Shown in pieces: positions 1 through 7,165 of a stretch of DNA of 19,070 bases. The DNA comes from CAYRZL01 sp964428795 (GTDB taxonomy: Bacteria > Bacillota > Clostridia > Lachnospirales > Lachnospiraceae): positions 1 to 19,070 of the forward strand of contig CAYRZL010000054.1 of the NCBI GenBank assembly GCA_964428795.1, in the 5' to 3' direction. A program made the translations under genes and the position numbers. The notes beneath the pieces are model-generated. The model was not told the origin of the DNA. It worked only from the letters and a program-made list of their open reading frames with translations, and did no database searches. Position 1 is the first letter of the stretch, and the number at the start of each line of letters is the position of its first letter.

Positions 1-13
1 GAACGGCGGTATC

Positions 14-424
14 CTACGTCCGGAATGGCGGTTCAAAAAATCCCGGAATACTCATATGTAAATAATCAATGAGTGCCAAGTGGCTTTCTTTTGCATACCC
101 TTTTCCATGGTAATCGGAATGAAAACAATAGCCGATTTCATATCCACTCTCTCTTTTGTTAAAAGCAATATACCCGATCACTACATCCCGTTCACGGAAC
201 TCCCCTTTATCACGGAGACATACCGCAAAAAATAAATGCTCCATCCCGCCATTTGCTTTTTCCCACAAGGACATTCTTGTGCGCACATCTGCATCATTTC
301 TGTCGTGGGGCACATCATATTGTGCATACTCTGATAAACTGAAATCATCCCAGATTCCTTTTATGCTCTGCCAGTCACTCTCCTTTATATAGCGAATTTG
401 TAATCTATTCGTTTCTAACAACAT
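14..424 (-). CDS. GNAT family N-acetyltransferase (RimJ/RimL-like), C-terminally truncated
   Basis: The 136-residue product starts like a RimJ/RimL-type GNAT (LLETNRLQIRYI) and keeps the acetyl-CoA pyrophosphate-binding loop YHGKGYAKE at about residues 105-113, so it would transfer an acetyl group from acetyl-CoA to an amine. Family members usually run to about 165-185 residues and end with an N...A..LY/LLEKLGF segment. That whole segment is missing: after ALIDYL (residue 123) the sequence continues with an unrelated 13-residue tail and stops at TAG (14-16). The start ATG (424) has a good GAGGAG eight bases upstream. It is the last gene of the minus-strand accessory block inside the window. 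The loss of motif B suggests a broken gene whose 3' part was replaced by sequence continuing past the window edge; a merely divergent C-terminus is possible. Confidence 0.7.
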   Translation of the reverse strand: MLLETNRLQIRYIKESDWQSIKGIWDDFSLSEYAQYDVPHDRNDADVRTRMSLWEKANGGMEHLFFAVCLRDKGEFRERDVVIGYIAFNKRESGYEIGYCFHSDYHGKGYAKESHLALIDYLHMSIPGFFEPPFRT

Positions 425-452
425 ATCTTTGTCTCCTCAAAAACACCTCGTC

Positions 453-1079
453 CTAGTCATTATCCCGTTCCCCAAAAAAATTGTCACAAAACTGATTCCA
501 TTCTACATCATATTCCTCATGGGACAGTTCTGTCATATCATACGGGGAATGAATATTTCTTCGCTTTGCTTCTTCCACAAAAGCATATATGTAATCATCC
601 GCCTGCGTCAGAAATCCGAAAACAGTGCTGATGCCTTTATCCATTGCAACTGCCATTCTGGTATGCCCGTCAAGAGAAACATATCTTCCCTGGTATTTTA
701 TCAATGGAATAATGACATCTGCGCCCTCGTTGACAAATGATTCAACCGCCTTCTTTTTCAAGGTATCCACATAAAACTGTGATGGCTGTATTTCTTCCAG
801 CGAAACCATAAACCGCTTTACATCCTCATAACCTTTGATCAGTTTCCCATCCGTATTATAAAATTGACTGATATGCTGTGCGTAAAAACGAAATTCCTCT
901 ATTATCCGATCAAAAATTTCAGAATTACTTCCCCGTACAACCGCCCCATGATCTGATACAATTTCTACCTCATAGGGTTCCTTTCCATTTACCAGAAATG
1001 CACCATGCTGCAGCAATACATTTTCTGAAAATCTCTGATCCTTGTATGTATTGATTCGCTCTATTTCAATCTCCTTCAT
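453..1079 (-). CDS. ParB/sulfiredoxin-like DGHTR-motif protein
   Basis: The 208-residue soluble protein has no signal peptide or membrane segment. Residues 96-160 resemble a ParB N-terminal (sulfiredoxin-like) fold: IQPSQFYVDTLKK, then VIIPLIKYQGRYVSLDGHTRMAVA. DGHTR at 137-141 corresponds to the DGHHR/G.R.R nucleotide-binding box of ParB-type CTPases and of related nucleases and kinases. The first 95 residues and the acidic tail (about 165-208) are not recognised. There is no ParA, no parS site and no HTH domain, so chromosome partition is unlikely; a stand-alone nucleotide-dependent enzyme is more plausible. The start ATG follows GAGGATAAA. The gene stands 75 bp after the EEP-family gene and 28 bp before the truncated GNAT gene. 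Confidence 0.6.
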   Translation of the reverse strand: MKEIEIERINTYKDQRFSENVLLQHGAFLVNGKEPYEVEIVSDHGAVVRGSNSEIFDRIIEEFRFYAQHISQFYNTDGKLIKGYEDVKRFMVSLEEIQPSQFYVDTLKKKAVESFVNEGADVIIPLIKYQGRYVSLDGHTRMAVAMDKGISTVFGFLTQADDYIYAFVEEAKRRNIHSPYDMTELSHEEYDVEWNQFCDNFFGERDND

Positions 1080-1154
1080 TTTATCCTCATTTCTATCTGC
1101 AAAATAACAATTCTTATATCTTTTTACAAATGTAAAGCAAATGATTCATCTTTG

Positions 1155-1898
1155 CTATATTTCTTGATCCTTAAAAGAAAATGTCAGTCTTATCCCGGAA
1201 TGATCCGTGGATATCTTTGCGCATTCTTTATATTCATCAAAATTGTAATTTACCTCGTCAATATAACATATATCCGGGCTTTTTCCTAACTTCTCATACA
1301 TGCACGGAGACATAAAAATGTGATCAAGCTTTTTTAATTCAATCTCGCCGCTCCTGCGCTTATGTAAATAGGTGTAATGCGGGTTTTCTTTTTCCTCAGG
1401 AGAACATAACTCAATATAACCCTTCTCGTCACTTAAAATAGTCAGGAATATTTCATTTTCTTCAACAATATTCGTCGACTGATATCCATAAGCTGCATTA
1501 AAATCTCCTAACAGAATCACGTTTTTATTTTGTAATTCGTCTAATCTTTTCAAAAGTACATATCTTAGTTCGGATGAGTAACGACATGAATTATGAAAAT
1601 TTAGTATCACTATTTTTCTATTGTCAAATTCAATGTTTAATTCCATCCAATATCCCGACTTAAACTCAATCCATGGAAAAGCATCTTCCCATATCCTTTT
1701 TGCTTCCTCATTTCCTGTATAATTTATTTTAAAATCAGATGTCTCCAATCCAAATTCATAATCTATCACATTGCATTTACCACGTCGTAATTCTTGAAAT
1801 GCATATATATCCGCTGGATATTGTGTTATGTATCTTTTTATATTCCTATCGCATAAGTTTCCATTTAAATTTTGAGTAATAATTGATAATTCAGGCAT
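1155..1898 (-). CDS. Endonuclease/exonuclease/phosphatase family protein
   Basis: This is a 247-residue EEP-fold (DNase I-like) metal-dependent phosphodiesterase or phosphatase. All expected active-site motifs are visible: TQNLNG (N10), FQEL (E36), GDFNA (D132, N134), LDHIF (D192, H193) and STDHSGI (D232, H233). The substrate could be DNA, RNA, a phosphoinositide or sphingomyelin and cannot be read from sequence. There is no signal peptide, so it probably acts in the cytoplasm. The frame is open to an ATG at 1922 that overlaps the preceding GNAT stop (ATGA), but the ATG at 1898 has AAGGAGA six bases upstream and begins directly with the EEP strand MPELSIITQN, so I place the start there. The gene is visibly more A/T-rich than its neighbours, suggesting separate acquisition. 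Confidence 0.82.
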   Translation of the reverse strand: MPELSIITQNLNGNLCDRNIKRYITQYPADIYAFQELRRGKCNVIDYEFGLETSDFKINYTGNEEAKRIWEDAFPWIEFKSGYWMELNIEFDNRKIVILNFHNSCRYSSELRYVLLKRLDELQNKNVILLGDFNAAYGYQSTNIVEENEIFLTILSDEKGYIELCSPEEKENPHYTYLHKRRSGEIELKKLDHIFMSPCMYEKLGKSPDICYIDEVNYNFDEYKECAKISTDHSGIRLTFSFKDQEI

Positions 1899-1918
1899 TA
1901 AAAATCTCCTTTTTCTCA

Positions 1919-2368
1919 TCATGACCGGGAGCAGTGCAAAACCTTTTTCATTATAATCTCATCCTCATCCCGTTCACCTGTCAGATAAAATCCCAGCTTT
2001 TCATATAGCCTTTTTGCCGCCTCATTACCTTCTTTATAGCATAATATGACCTCATCATATGTTCCATCGTCCTTCATCATATCCAGCATCTTTCTGGCTG
2101 CCGCTTCTCCATAGCCTTTTCCCTGAAATCTTTCATCGATAAACAACTGGCTGAAATCGTATGCATTACAGGAATCGCAGTCGTAATACAACGCCATTCC
2201 CACAGGTGTTTCCTCATCATAGATCACAAACGCCTGACTCCGACTTGCCCGATACACATATGCTCTTGCCAGAAGCCTCATATCATCTGAAACAAACTTT
2301 TTCTGTGATTCCGAAACCTGCAATCCCAATCTCCAATTATCCGGCGTAATATGTTCCAATCGAATCAT
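1919..2368 (-). CDS. GNAT family N-acetyltransferase (Blt/PaiA-like polyamine acetyltransferase type)
   Basis: This is a 149-residue complete GNAT. The N-terminal LEHITPDNW...LQVSESQKKFV segment, PVGMALYY at about 55-62, FIDERFQGKGYGEAAARKML at 76-95 (acetyl-CoA loop RFQGKGYG) and N.AAKRLYEKLGF at 115-127 follow the order seen in Bacillus Blt-type spermine/spermidine acetyltransferases. A diamine or polyamine substrate is therefore a reasonable family-based guess, not shown by the sequence. The start codon directly abuts the stop of the DUF6483-like gene upstream, and its stop lies 20 bp before the EEP start, so the three are probably co-transcribed. An AGGAGATGA sequence inside the upstream gene serves as the ribosome site. 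Confidence 0.82.
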   Translation of the reverse strand: MIRLEHITPDNWRLGLQVSESQKKFVSDDMRLLARAYVYRASRSQAFVIYDEETPVGMALYYDCDSCNAYDFSQLFIDERFQGKGYGEAAARKMLDMMKDDGTYDEVILCYKEGNEAAKRLYEKLGFYLTGERDEDEIIMKKVLHCSRS

Positions 2369-2770
2369 CTAACACTCATCTCCTGCCTCAAATATCTCAT
2401 TCACTTCTCCATATCCTGATTTTTCCGCCAGCAGTGATATTCCTTCCAGCGCTTCTTTTTTCGAGTAGTTATGTGCGGTCAGAAAATCATCATCCTTCTC
2501 ACTGACATATCTGTAAAAAAATATAGCTGCAAGAACTTCCTCTTTTTTGTTGTAATCTATGTTTTCCAGCAGCATATTTTCCGCTTCATTGACCAGCCCC
2601 TGATCCACCATTTTTTCAAATTCTCCCAGAGAAGTTCCCGAAACCTCATACTCATTTTCAGCCGGTAATTCCAAAGATTGATACTGCTTTCCAAACATTA
2701 CAGAAAAAAGCACATTTACCATCTCTTTGATCATGCGCATAAGATAATCTTTCTCGTCCGTAAAATTCAT
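2369..2770 (-). CDS. DUF6483-like small protein
   Basis: The 133-residue, acidic, mostly helical cytoplasmic protein has no known function. The opening DYLMRMIKEMVNVLFSVMFGK (about 8-28) is the signature of a small Firmicutes family that I associate with DUF6483; the rest is helical with TPR-like spacing (MVDQGLVNEAENMLLENIDY; YRYVSEKDDDFL). It ends exactly where the next GNAT gene begins. AAGG lies eight bases upstream of the ATG. The family name comes from memory of the N-terminal motif and should be confirmed by a Pfam search. Confidence 0.6.
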   Translation of the reverse strand: MNFTDEKDYLMRMIKEMVNVLFSVMFGKQYQSLELPAENEYEVSGTSLGEFEKMVDQGLVNEAENMLLENIDYNKKEEVLAAIFFYRYVSEKDDDFLTAHNYSKKEALEGISLLAEKSGYGEVNEIFEAGDEC

Positions 2771-2786
2771 CGCTTATACCTTCCCT

Positions 2787-3233
2787 TTACTCAAACATTC
2801 CAATCACTTCATTCACCCTTAAAAGATCACCCGGCGCAATCTTCAAGGTTGTCAGCATGTCCCCTGTACCGCCATAGACATAGTCATGCCTTAAGAGCTT
2901 TTTATCAAAGATACATCTGAGATTCAAACCCACCAGCGGTATGCTCCCGATCTCATATCCCGTTTGCTGTTTGATCTTCTTTGCATCTGCCATTTTTAAT
3001 TTTGCAAAACCAAATTGCTGTTTCAGCTTTGCAAAATCCAACCTTCCATTCTGTGCCGAAACAATGCAGGCAATCATTTCACGCTCCGTCTGAAGCACGA
3101 ATGTAGGCGCAGCTTTATCGATCGGATAATAGTCCGCCGCATCCTGAACAGATCGTATTGGCTTCTTCTGTTTTATCAACTCATAATTTACGTTATGTAA
3201 ATCGAGCATCTGTTTCAAATCATTGACAGTCAT
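2787..3233 (-). CDS. YbaK/EbsC-type aminoacyl-tRNA deacylase
   Basis: The 148-residue single-domain protein of the YbaK/ProX editing family hydrolyses mischarged aminoacyl-tRNA in trans. Matching segments are TFVLQTEREMIACIVSAQNGRLDFAKL in the first half, the LKMADAKKIKQQTGYEIGSIPLVGL stretch at about 79-103 (the conserved G.E.G...P.G loop of the editing pocket) and DYVYGGTGDMLTTLKIAPGDLL near the end. Its length is normal for a free-standing deacylase. It starts two bases after the stop of the upstream YpeA-like GNAT gene, so the two are almost certainly co-transcribed; the ribosome site AAGGATGG lies inside that gene. Which amino acid it removes cannot be told from this sequence. Confidence 0.82.
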   Translation of the reverse strand: MTVNDLKQMLDLHNVNYELIKQKKPIRSVQDAADYYPIDKAAPTFVLQTEREMIACIVSAQNGRLDFAKLKQQFGFAKLKMADAKKIKQQTGYEIGSIPLVGLNLRCIFDKKLLRHDYVYGGTGDMLTTLKIAPGDLLRVNEVIGMFE

Positions 3234-3235
3234 TT

Positions 3236-3679
3236 TTATGTATCCATCCTTACCAGATTGTGAATATTTTTATTCCGGTACACCAGATCATCCCGCATAC
3301 CAAATCCCCGCTTTTCCCAAAAGGCATTTCCTGTCTCATTTTTTTCAAAGACAACCAATGCAGCCTTATTGATTCCTTCTTCGTCCAGCGCCTTCATTGC
3401 GTGCTCGGCTAAAGCTGTGGCAATCCCCTGATTTCGATACGAAGCTAAGACAGCAGTATGATAAATATAGCCTCTTCTTCCATCATGACCCGCCATGATA
3501 ACTCCGACTATTTTCCCTCTATCCTCCGCCACAAAACATGTTTCTGGGTTGCGTTTCAGATATTTTTCAATTCCATCCCTGCTGTCATCGGTTCCATTTA
3601 ATCCCATTCCGGCAGTATTTATCCACAGATCATACACACCGGCATAATCTTCAATGGTCATTATCCGTATCTCACTCAT
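3236..3679 (-). CDS. GNAT family N-acetyltransferase (YpeA-like)
   Basis: The 147-residue GNAT resembles the YpeA branch: IMTIEDYAGVYDLW at 6-19, VGVIMAGHDGRRGYIYHTAV at 58-77, acetyl-CoA loop YRNQGIATAL at 81-90 and N.AFWEKRGF near the C-terminus. The substrate is unknown; this branch is related to RimI-type protein N-acetyltransferases. The frame is open 11 codons further upstream (to 3712), but the ATG at 3679 has a perfect GGGAGGAG eight bases before it and begins with the usual MSEIRIMT strand, so I choose it. The 15 bases of its leader (3681-3695) are identical to the leader of the GNAT gene at 7166-7624. Confidence 0.83.
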   Translation of the reverse strand: MSEIRIMTIEDYAGVYDLWINTAGMGLNGTDDSRDGIEKYLKRNPETCFVAEDRGKIVGVIMAGHDGRRGYIYHTAVLASYRNQGIATALAEHAMKALDEEGINKAALVVFEKNETGNAFWEKRGFGMRDDLVYRNKNIHNLVRMDT

Positions 3680-3716
3680 CTTAACTGCTCCTCCCTGTCG
3701 CTTAACATGCAAATCA

Positions 3717-5087
3717 TCATTCTTTTATCAGGCACCTGACATAAAATTCCGCCATAATCCCAAGCACTCTCTCATCAAAATCAAAATTACTCTGATGATG
3801 ACCTCCAAGCAAAGGGGTTCCAAACAAAAAATATCCCGCGCGTCCGCCCTGATTCTGCACATGCTGCATCATAATGGCAGCATCTTCGGAAGCGTCAAAA
3901 TATGCTTCCATAACATCAGGCGTCATTTCTCCTGTCTCCGGCAACTGCTCCGATACATCCTTTAATAACTGCAGCAGTTCTCTGTCACTGACCGCATGTA
4001 TCACCTCGCCTGCCCGCTCCAACCCGTAACTCACATCATACATATGTGCCGCACCTTGTGCCAACCTGCAAACAGCATCATACATATATGTATTGAGCTC
4101 CGTACTCTCACCTCTGATTTCCAGCTCCAGATAAGCCTCATCCGGAATAATGTTTGCTCCGGTACCGCTTACCAGCTTTCCCACATTGATCAACGTCTGT
4201 CCATCTGAATTTCTGGATATTGCATGGGCATTCAACACAAAATTGGCTGCCGCAAGAAGTGCATTTTTCCCATCCTGAGGCGCTTTCGCCGCATGGGCTG
4301 CCTTTCCCCGAAATGTCAGATTGATTTTCGTGGATGCCAGAAATCCGGCAGTACACAGCCTGATTTCTCCAAGCCTCGTACATCCAAGTCCCACATGCCC
4401 GCTCAAAAACAGGTCCACATCATCCAGCCACCCGTTTGCCACAATAGGCTGTGCGCCCCGGATCCCCTCTTCCGCAGGCTGAAAAATCAGGCGGATCTCC
4501 CGGTAGGTTCTCTGCCAGATTTCTATATGCTCTGACAATATCTTTGCCACTGCCAGCCCTGCCGCTGTATGACCGTCATGACCGCAGGCATGCATCTGTC
4601 CCGGATGCTTCGAAAGATAGGTATCTCTTTCCTTCCATAATTCGCTGTCACAAATGTGTTTCTCATCTTCCTGTATGGGAAGGGCATCTATGTCAAACCG
4701 AAGAGCCGCTATCTTTTTGTTTTTTTGTAATATATTCTCCGAATCCTCCGGCATTCCCGATTCATTGGCATCCACAGCACGAAGTACGCCAACCACTCCG
4801 GTCTGTCCGCCCTGCATGATCTGCAATATATTCTCCGGAACACCCTCCTCTTTTGCATACTGCTCCCGCAGTTTTAAATACTCCTCATCCGGGACACCCA
4901 TTCTGCCCTCCGGGCGACATACCCTTGCCCCAAGAAATATTTCAAATCCAAATTTCTTCAACAGGTCAGCAATATAAAACGTAGTAACATATTCCGTCCA
5001 TGCAGTCTCCGGGCAGCGGTGCAGATCTCTTCGCCACCGAACCATATCCTTATATAACGCTTCATCTACATATCTTTTTATTGACAT
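3717..5087 (-). CDS. M20 family amidohydrolase, AbgA-like
   Basis: The 456-residue zinc peptidase/amidohydrolase most closely resembles AbgA, one subunit of p-aminobenzoyl-glutamate hydrolase. Landmarks, counted from this start, are WRRDLHRCPETAWTEY near 18-33, RMGVPDE near 62-68, RFDIDALP at 130-137, the metal site HACGHDGHTA at about 166-175, QPAEEG at 203-208 (catalytic Glu) and GGHHQSNFDFDE near 428-439. The frame is open to a GTG at 5117 without a convincing ribosome site, whereas ATG 5087 follows AGGAAA. No AbgB subunit, AbgT transporter or AbgR regulator is nearby, so the substrate may differ (another N-acyl or aminoacyl conjugate). It lies 37 bp upstream of the YpeA-like GNAT gene. 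Confidence 0.85.
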   Translation of the reverse strand: MSIKRYVDEALYKDMVRWRRDLHRCPETAWTEYVTTFYIADLLKKFGFEIFLGARVCRPEGRMGVPDEEYLKLREQYAKEEGVPENILQIMQGGQTGVVGVLRAVDANESGMPEDSENILQKNKKIAALRFDIDALPIQEDEKHICDSELWKERDTYLSKHPGQMHACGHDGHTAAGLAVAKILSEHIEIWQRTYREIRLIFQPAEEGIRGAQPIVANGWLDDVDLFLSGHVGLGCTRLGEIRLCTAGFLASTKINLTFRGKAAHAAKAPQDGKNALLAAANFVLNAHAISRNSDGQTLINVGKLVSGTGANIIPDEAYLELEIRGESTELNTYMYDAVCRLAQGAAHMYDVSYGLERAGEVIHAVSDRELLQLLKDVSEQLPETGEMTPDVMEAYFDASEDAAIMMQHVQNQGGRAGYFLFGTPLLGGHHQSNFDFDERVLGIMAEFYVRCLIKE

Positions 5088-5207
5088 ATCATTTCCTGCT
5101 TTCCAACTATCGTTCACCCTGCGACACTCTATTTTATCGCTGTCACATTGATTCTTCGGAATGTTTCAAAACACGTCCCATCTTTCTGTTTGGTTGTCTC
5201 AATTTTT

Positions 5208-5762
5208 CTATCCTGTCATAAAGTTATCTAAATCAAACAATAATTCCTGATTACTCTGATAAGAAAACTCATCCGCATTTACTCGTATTACATCTCCAGG
5301 TATTTTCACATGATTCAAGTAATCTGAGCACTTTTTGAAATCCTCAAACACATCTAATGTTGTACTCAAATGAACTGGATGACGATTTTCGTTACTTATT
5401 CTGTTTAAATATCTTTTATGTAAAATCTCAACGTTTCCGTAAAGTGAAATTGTAAGAATCTTATAATTATTATGTCGTGCAATTTCATGTAACTTTTCTA
5501 ATTCGTCTGTATGAAAATTTGACTCTAAAATTAAGTCTTTACCTAATTTAGTAAATTCAGAAAAAATAAAATACATCAATCTCATTGAGGCTTTTGAAAG
5601 TTTTTTATTCTCTTCTCTATCAGAAAAACCGATTGTATCTCCTAAGACTTCCTTAATAGAGTCTTTAAAAAATACATTCACATTATATCTTTTGGAAAGT
5701 ATATTAGAAAACGTTGATTTACCTGTAGCCAAATCCCCTGTAATCAATAGCAGTTTCCTCAT
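5208..5762 (-). CDS. P-loop AAA_33-type kinase
   Basis: The 184-residue P-loop protein has Walker A GDLATGKST at residues 9-17, FKDSIKE at about 31-37 and a Walker B-like strand KDLILESNF near 75-83, the layout of small-molecule kinases and Zeta-toxin-like phosphotransferases of the AAA_33 group. A later KRYLNRISNENRHPVH stretch could be the lid, with arginines contacting phosphate. The substrate is unknown. The start has AGAGGTGAT as ribosome site. The gene is clearly more A/T-rich than the flanking M20 and GNAT genes and uses more AAT, TTA and ATA codons, which suggests independent transfer. No antitoxin-like partner is beside it, which argues against a toxin role. Confidence 0.75.
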   Translation of the reverse strand: MRKLLLITGDLATGKSTFSNILSKRYNVNVFFKDSIKEVLGDTIGFSDREENKKLSKASMRLMYFIFSEFTKLGKDLILESNFHTDELEKLHEIARHNNYKILTISLYGNVEILHKRYLNRISNENRHPVHLSTTLDVFEDFKKCSDYLNHVKIPGDVIRVNADEFSYQSNQELLFDLDNFMTG

Positions 5763-5831
5763 AGTATCACCTCTTTAGCTTCCGATCTTAATGTGCCTAT
5801 TGTCTGCCAAAACTACCTCTGCACCCTGCTG

Positions 5832-6335
5832 TTATCCTCTATGGATATACATCCTTGTCATATCCGCTTCCCCATCTCCCTGCACCATACAAAGAAATTC
5901 CCATCCATACCTCTCATAAAAGGAGGTATGATCTGTCACGAGATATAACGTATCAATTCCCTTTTCTTGCATATCAGCGCACACATATTGCAACAGAGCA
6001 CCGGCGATTCCTTTACCGCGCTTATCTTTTTCTGTGTAAACTGCACAAACATTCGGTGCAAGATCCTTTCTATCATGAAAGTCATTTTCTATGACTCCCA
6101 TTCCTCCAATAATTCTATGCCCCTCCAGCGCCACATACCATTGCGGAACCGGATTTCTTCCGTTCAGACACTCCTCCATGCTTTCTGTATATGCCTCCAG
6201 AGGAATACCCCATTTTTCATGAAACCACTGTGCAGCCTGTTCCTTCATTTCGGGCTTATCGGTCAACCGCATTATTTCATAATCTAAAATATCGTTTATT
6301 TTTTCGTTTGTATATTTACCAATGGTTGCATCCAT
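5832..6335 (-). CDS. GNAT family N-acetyltransferase with chimeric N-terminus
   Basis: The core of this 167-residue GNAT begins at M22 (MRLTDKPEMKEQAAQWF), the usual N-terminus of this branch, and continues with KWGIPLEAYTESMEECL, acetyl-CoA loop KRGKGIAGALL at about 105-115 and a SFYERYGWEF segment near the end. The first 20 residues are extra. They match the start of the GNAT at 7166-7624 (KYT..KI.D.LD.E shared) and carry the same kind of leader (GGGAGGA). M22 has no ribosome site, so translation should start at 6335 and give an N-terminally extended protein. This looks like a recombination product between paralogous genes. The substrate is unknown. Confidence 0.8.
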   Translation of the reverse strand: MDATIGKYTNEKINDILDYEIMRLTDKPEMKEQAAQWFHEKWGIPLEAYTESMEECLNGRNPVPQWYVALEGHRIIGGMGVIENDFHDRKDLAPNVCAVYTEKDKRGKGIAGALLQYVCADMQEKGIDTLYLVTDHTSFYERYGWEFLCMVQGDGEADMTRMYIHRG

Positions 6336-6367
6336 GCACTAATCCTCCCAAATTCCGAAAAATATAT

Positions 6368-6898
6368 TTACAGCAGCCTTTGATAAAGTCTGAAATAATT
6401 CAGATTATACATACTATAACCCAAATCCACAGTATCAATATACTCAAACCCCATACTTTCATAAAGATGAATTGCCGGATCATTTTTCTCATATACGTCC
6501 AGCCGAACTGCTTTCTTTTCCATTTGAATCGCATGATTCAAAACAAATTCCATAAGCTTCGTTCCGACACCCTGCTTCAAAAATACCGGATGAACCGCCA
6601 ATGTATGTATGACGAAAATCTCTTTATACTCTAAACTGTTATGCCAATCAGCCAATTCATATCCTGCTTCCGGCTGACAGTTAAGAATTACCGTACCCAC
6701 AATACGTTTATCCTCTACTGCAACCCAAAGCGTATTTTCCTCAATCGCCAGCTCTGCATCCTCTCCAATCGGATATACGCCCTTTTTCCATCCGGGATAG
6801 TTTGTATGGTGTTCCAGATAATCATTTAAATCGTCATATAATGCTGACAATTCTTTCATATCCTGTGATGTACCTTTTCTGATCTCCAATATTATCAC
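6368..6898 (-). CDS. GNAT family N-acetyltransferase
   Basis: The 176-residue GNAT has EIRKGTSQDMKELSALY at about 5-21, WVAVEDKRIVGTVIL at 58-72, acetyl-CoA loop FLKQGVGTKLMEFVL at 106-120 and a DPAIHLYESMGFEYID segment for motif B. The substrate is not known. The start is not certain. A GTG at 6898 with AAGGA nine bases upstream gives MIILEIRKG, and a TTG at 6889 preceded by AAAGGTGAT would give the more typical MEIRKGT. The stop of a remnant reading frame (TGA 6895-6897) overlaps the GTG, the usual sign of an old translational coupling. The gene ends 32 bp before the chimeric GNAT gene. Confidence 0.8.
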   Translation of the reverse strand: MIILEIRKGTSQDMKELSALYDDLNDYLEHHTNYPGWKKGVYPIGEDAELAIEENTLWVAVEDKRIVGTVILNCQPEAGYELADWHNSLEYKEIFVIHTLAVHPVFLKQGVGTKLMEFVLNHAIQMEKKAVRLDVYEKNDPAIHLYESMGFEYIDTVDLGYSMYNLNYFRLYQRLL

Positions 6899-7138
6899 CT
6901 TTCAAAATCCTTCTTTATATGTTTCCCACCAAAAATATCATCATCAAAAAATGTTATCCATTTTCCGTCACCATTTAGTACATACAAAAATGTACGCAAA
7001 TTTTCCACCTGGATTAAGCAGACTTGCCGCCTTTTTTACAGCAAATTGCTTATCACGAATATGCATGAAAATCAAAGATTCATTTTGTTTATAAAAAGCA
7101 AATTTCTGATCCTGTATTCCGCGATCCGGATATTCCAT
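6895..7138 (-). pseudogene. Gene debris: methyltransferase-like fragment and a second short reading frame
   Basis: This 270-bp gap between two GNAT genes holds protein-like remnants in two frames. One frame (6968-7138, 56 codons) begins MEYPDRGIQDQKF and contains DKQFAVKKAASLLNPGGKFA, which resembles the late motif (LLKPGGRF) of a class I SAM-dependent methyltransferase whose N-terminal core is absent; it ends soon after at TGA. The overlapping frame (about 6895-7008) reads RTFLYVLNGDGKWITFF and ends with a TGA that overlaps the start of the next GNAT gene, as a functional upstream gene would. The latter is not recognised. Neither is likely to make a working enzyme. A deletion that fused two decaying genes explains the arrangement best. 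Confidence 0.4.
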
Positions 7139-7165
7139 TCACTGTTTTTTTACATATTGTCTTTC

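Noticed and set aside
3717..5087. M20 gene as part of a p-aminobenzoyl-glutamate (abg) operon
   Set aside because: The protein resembles AbgA, but no AbgB, AbgT or AbgR is present beside it, so no pathway can be claimed.
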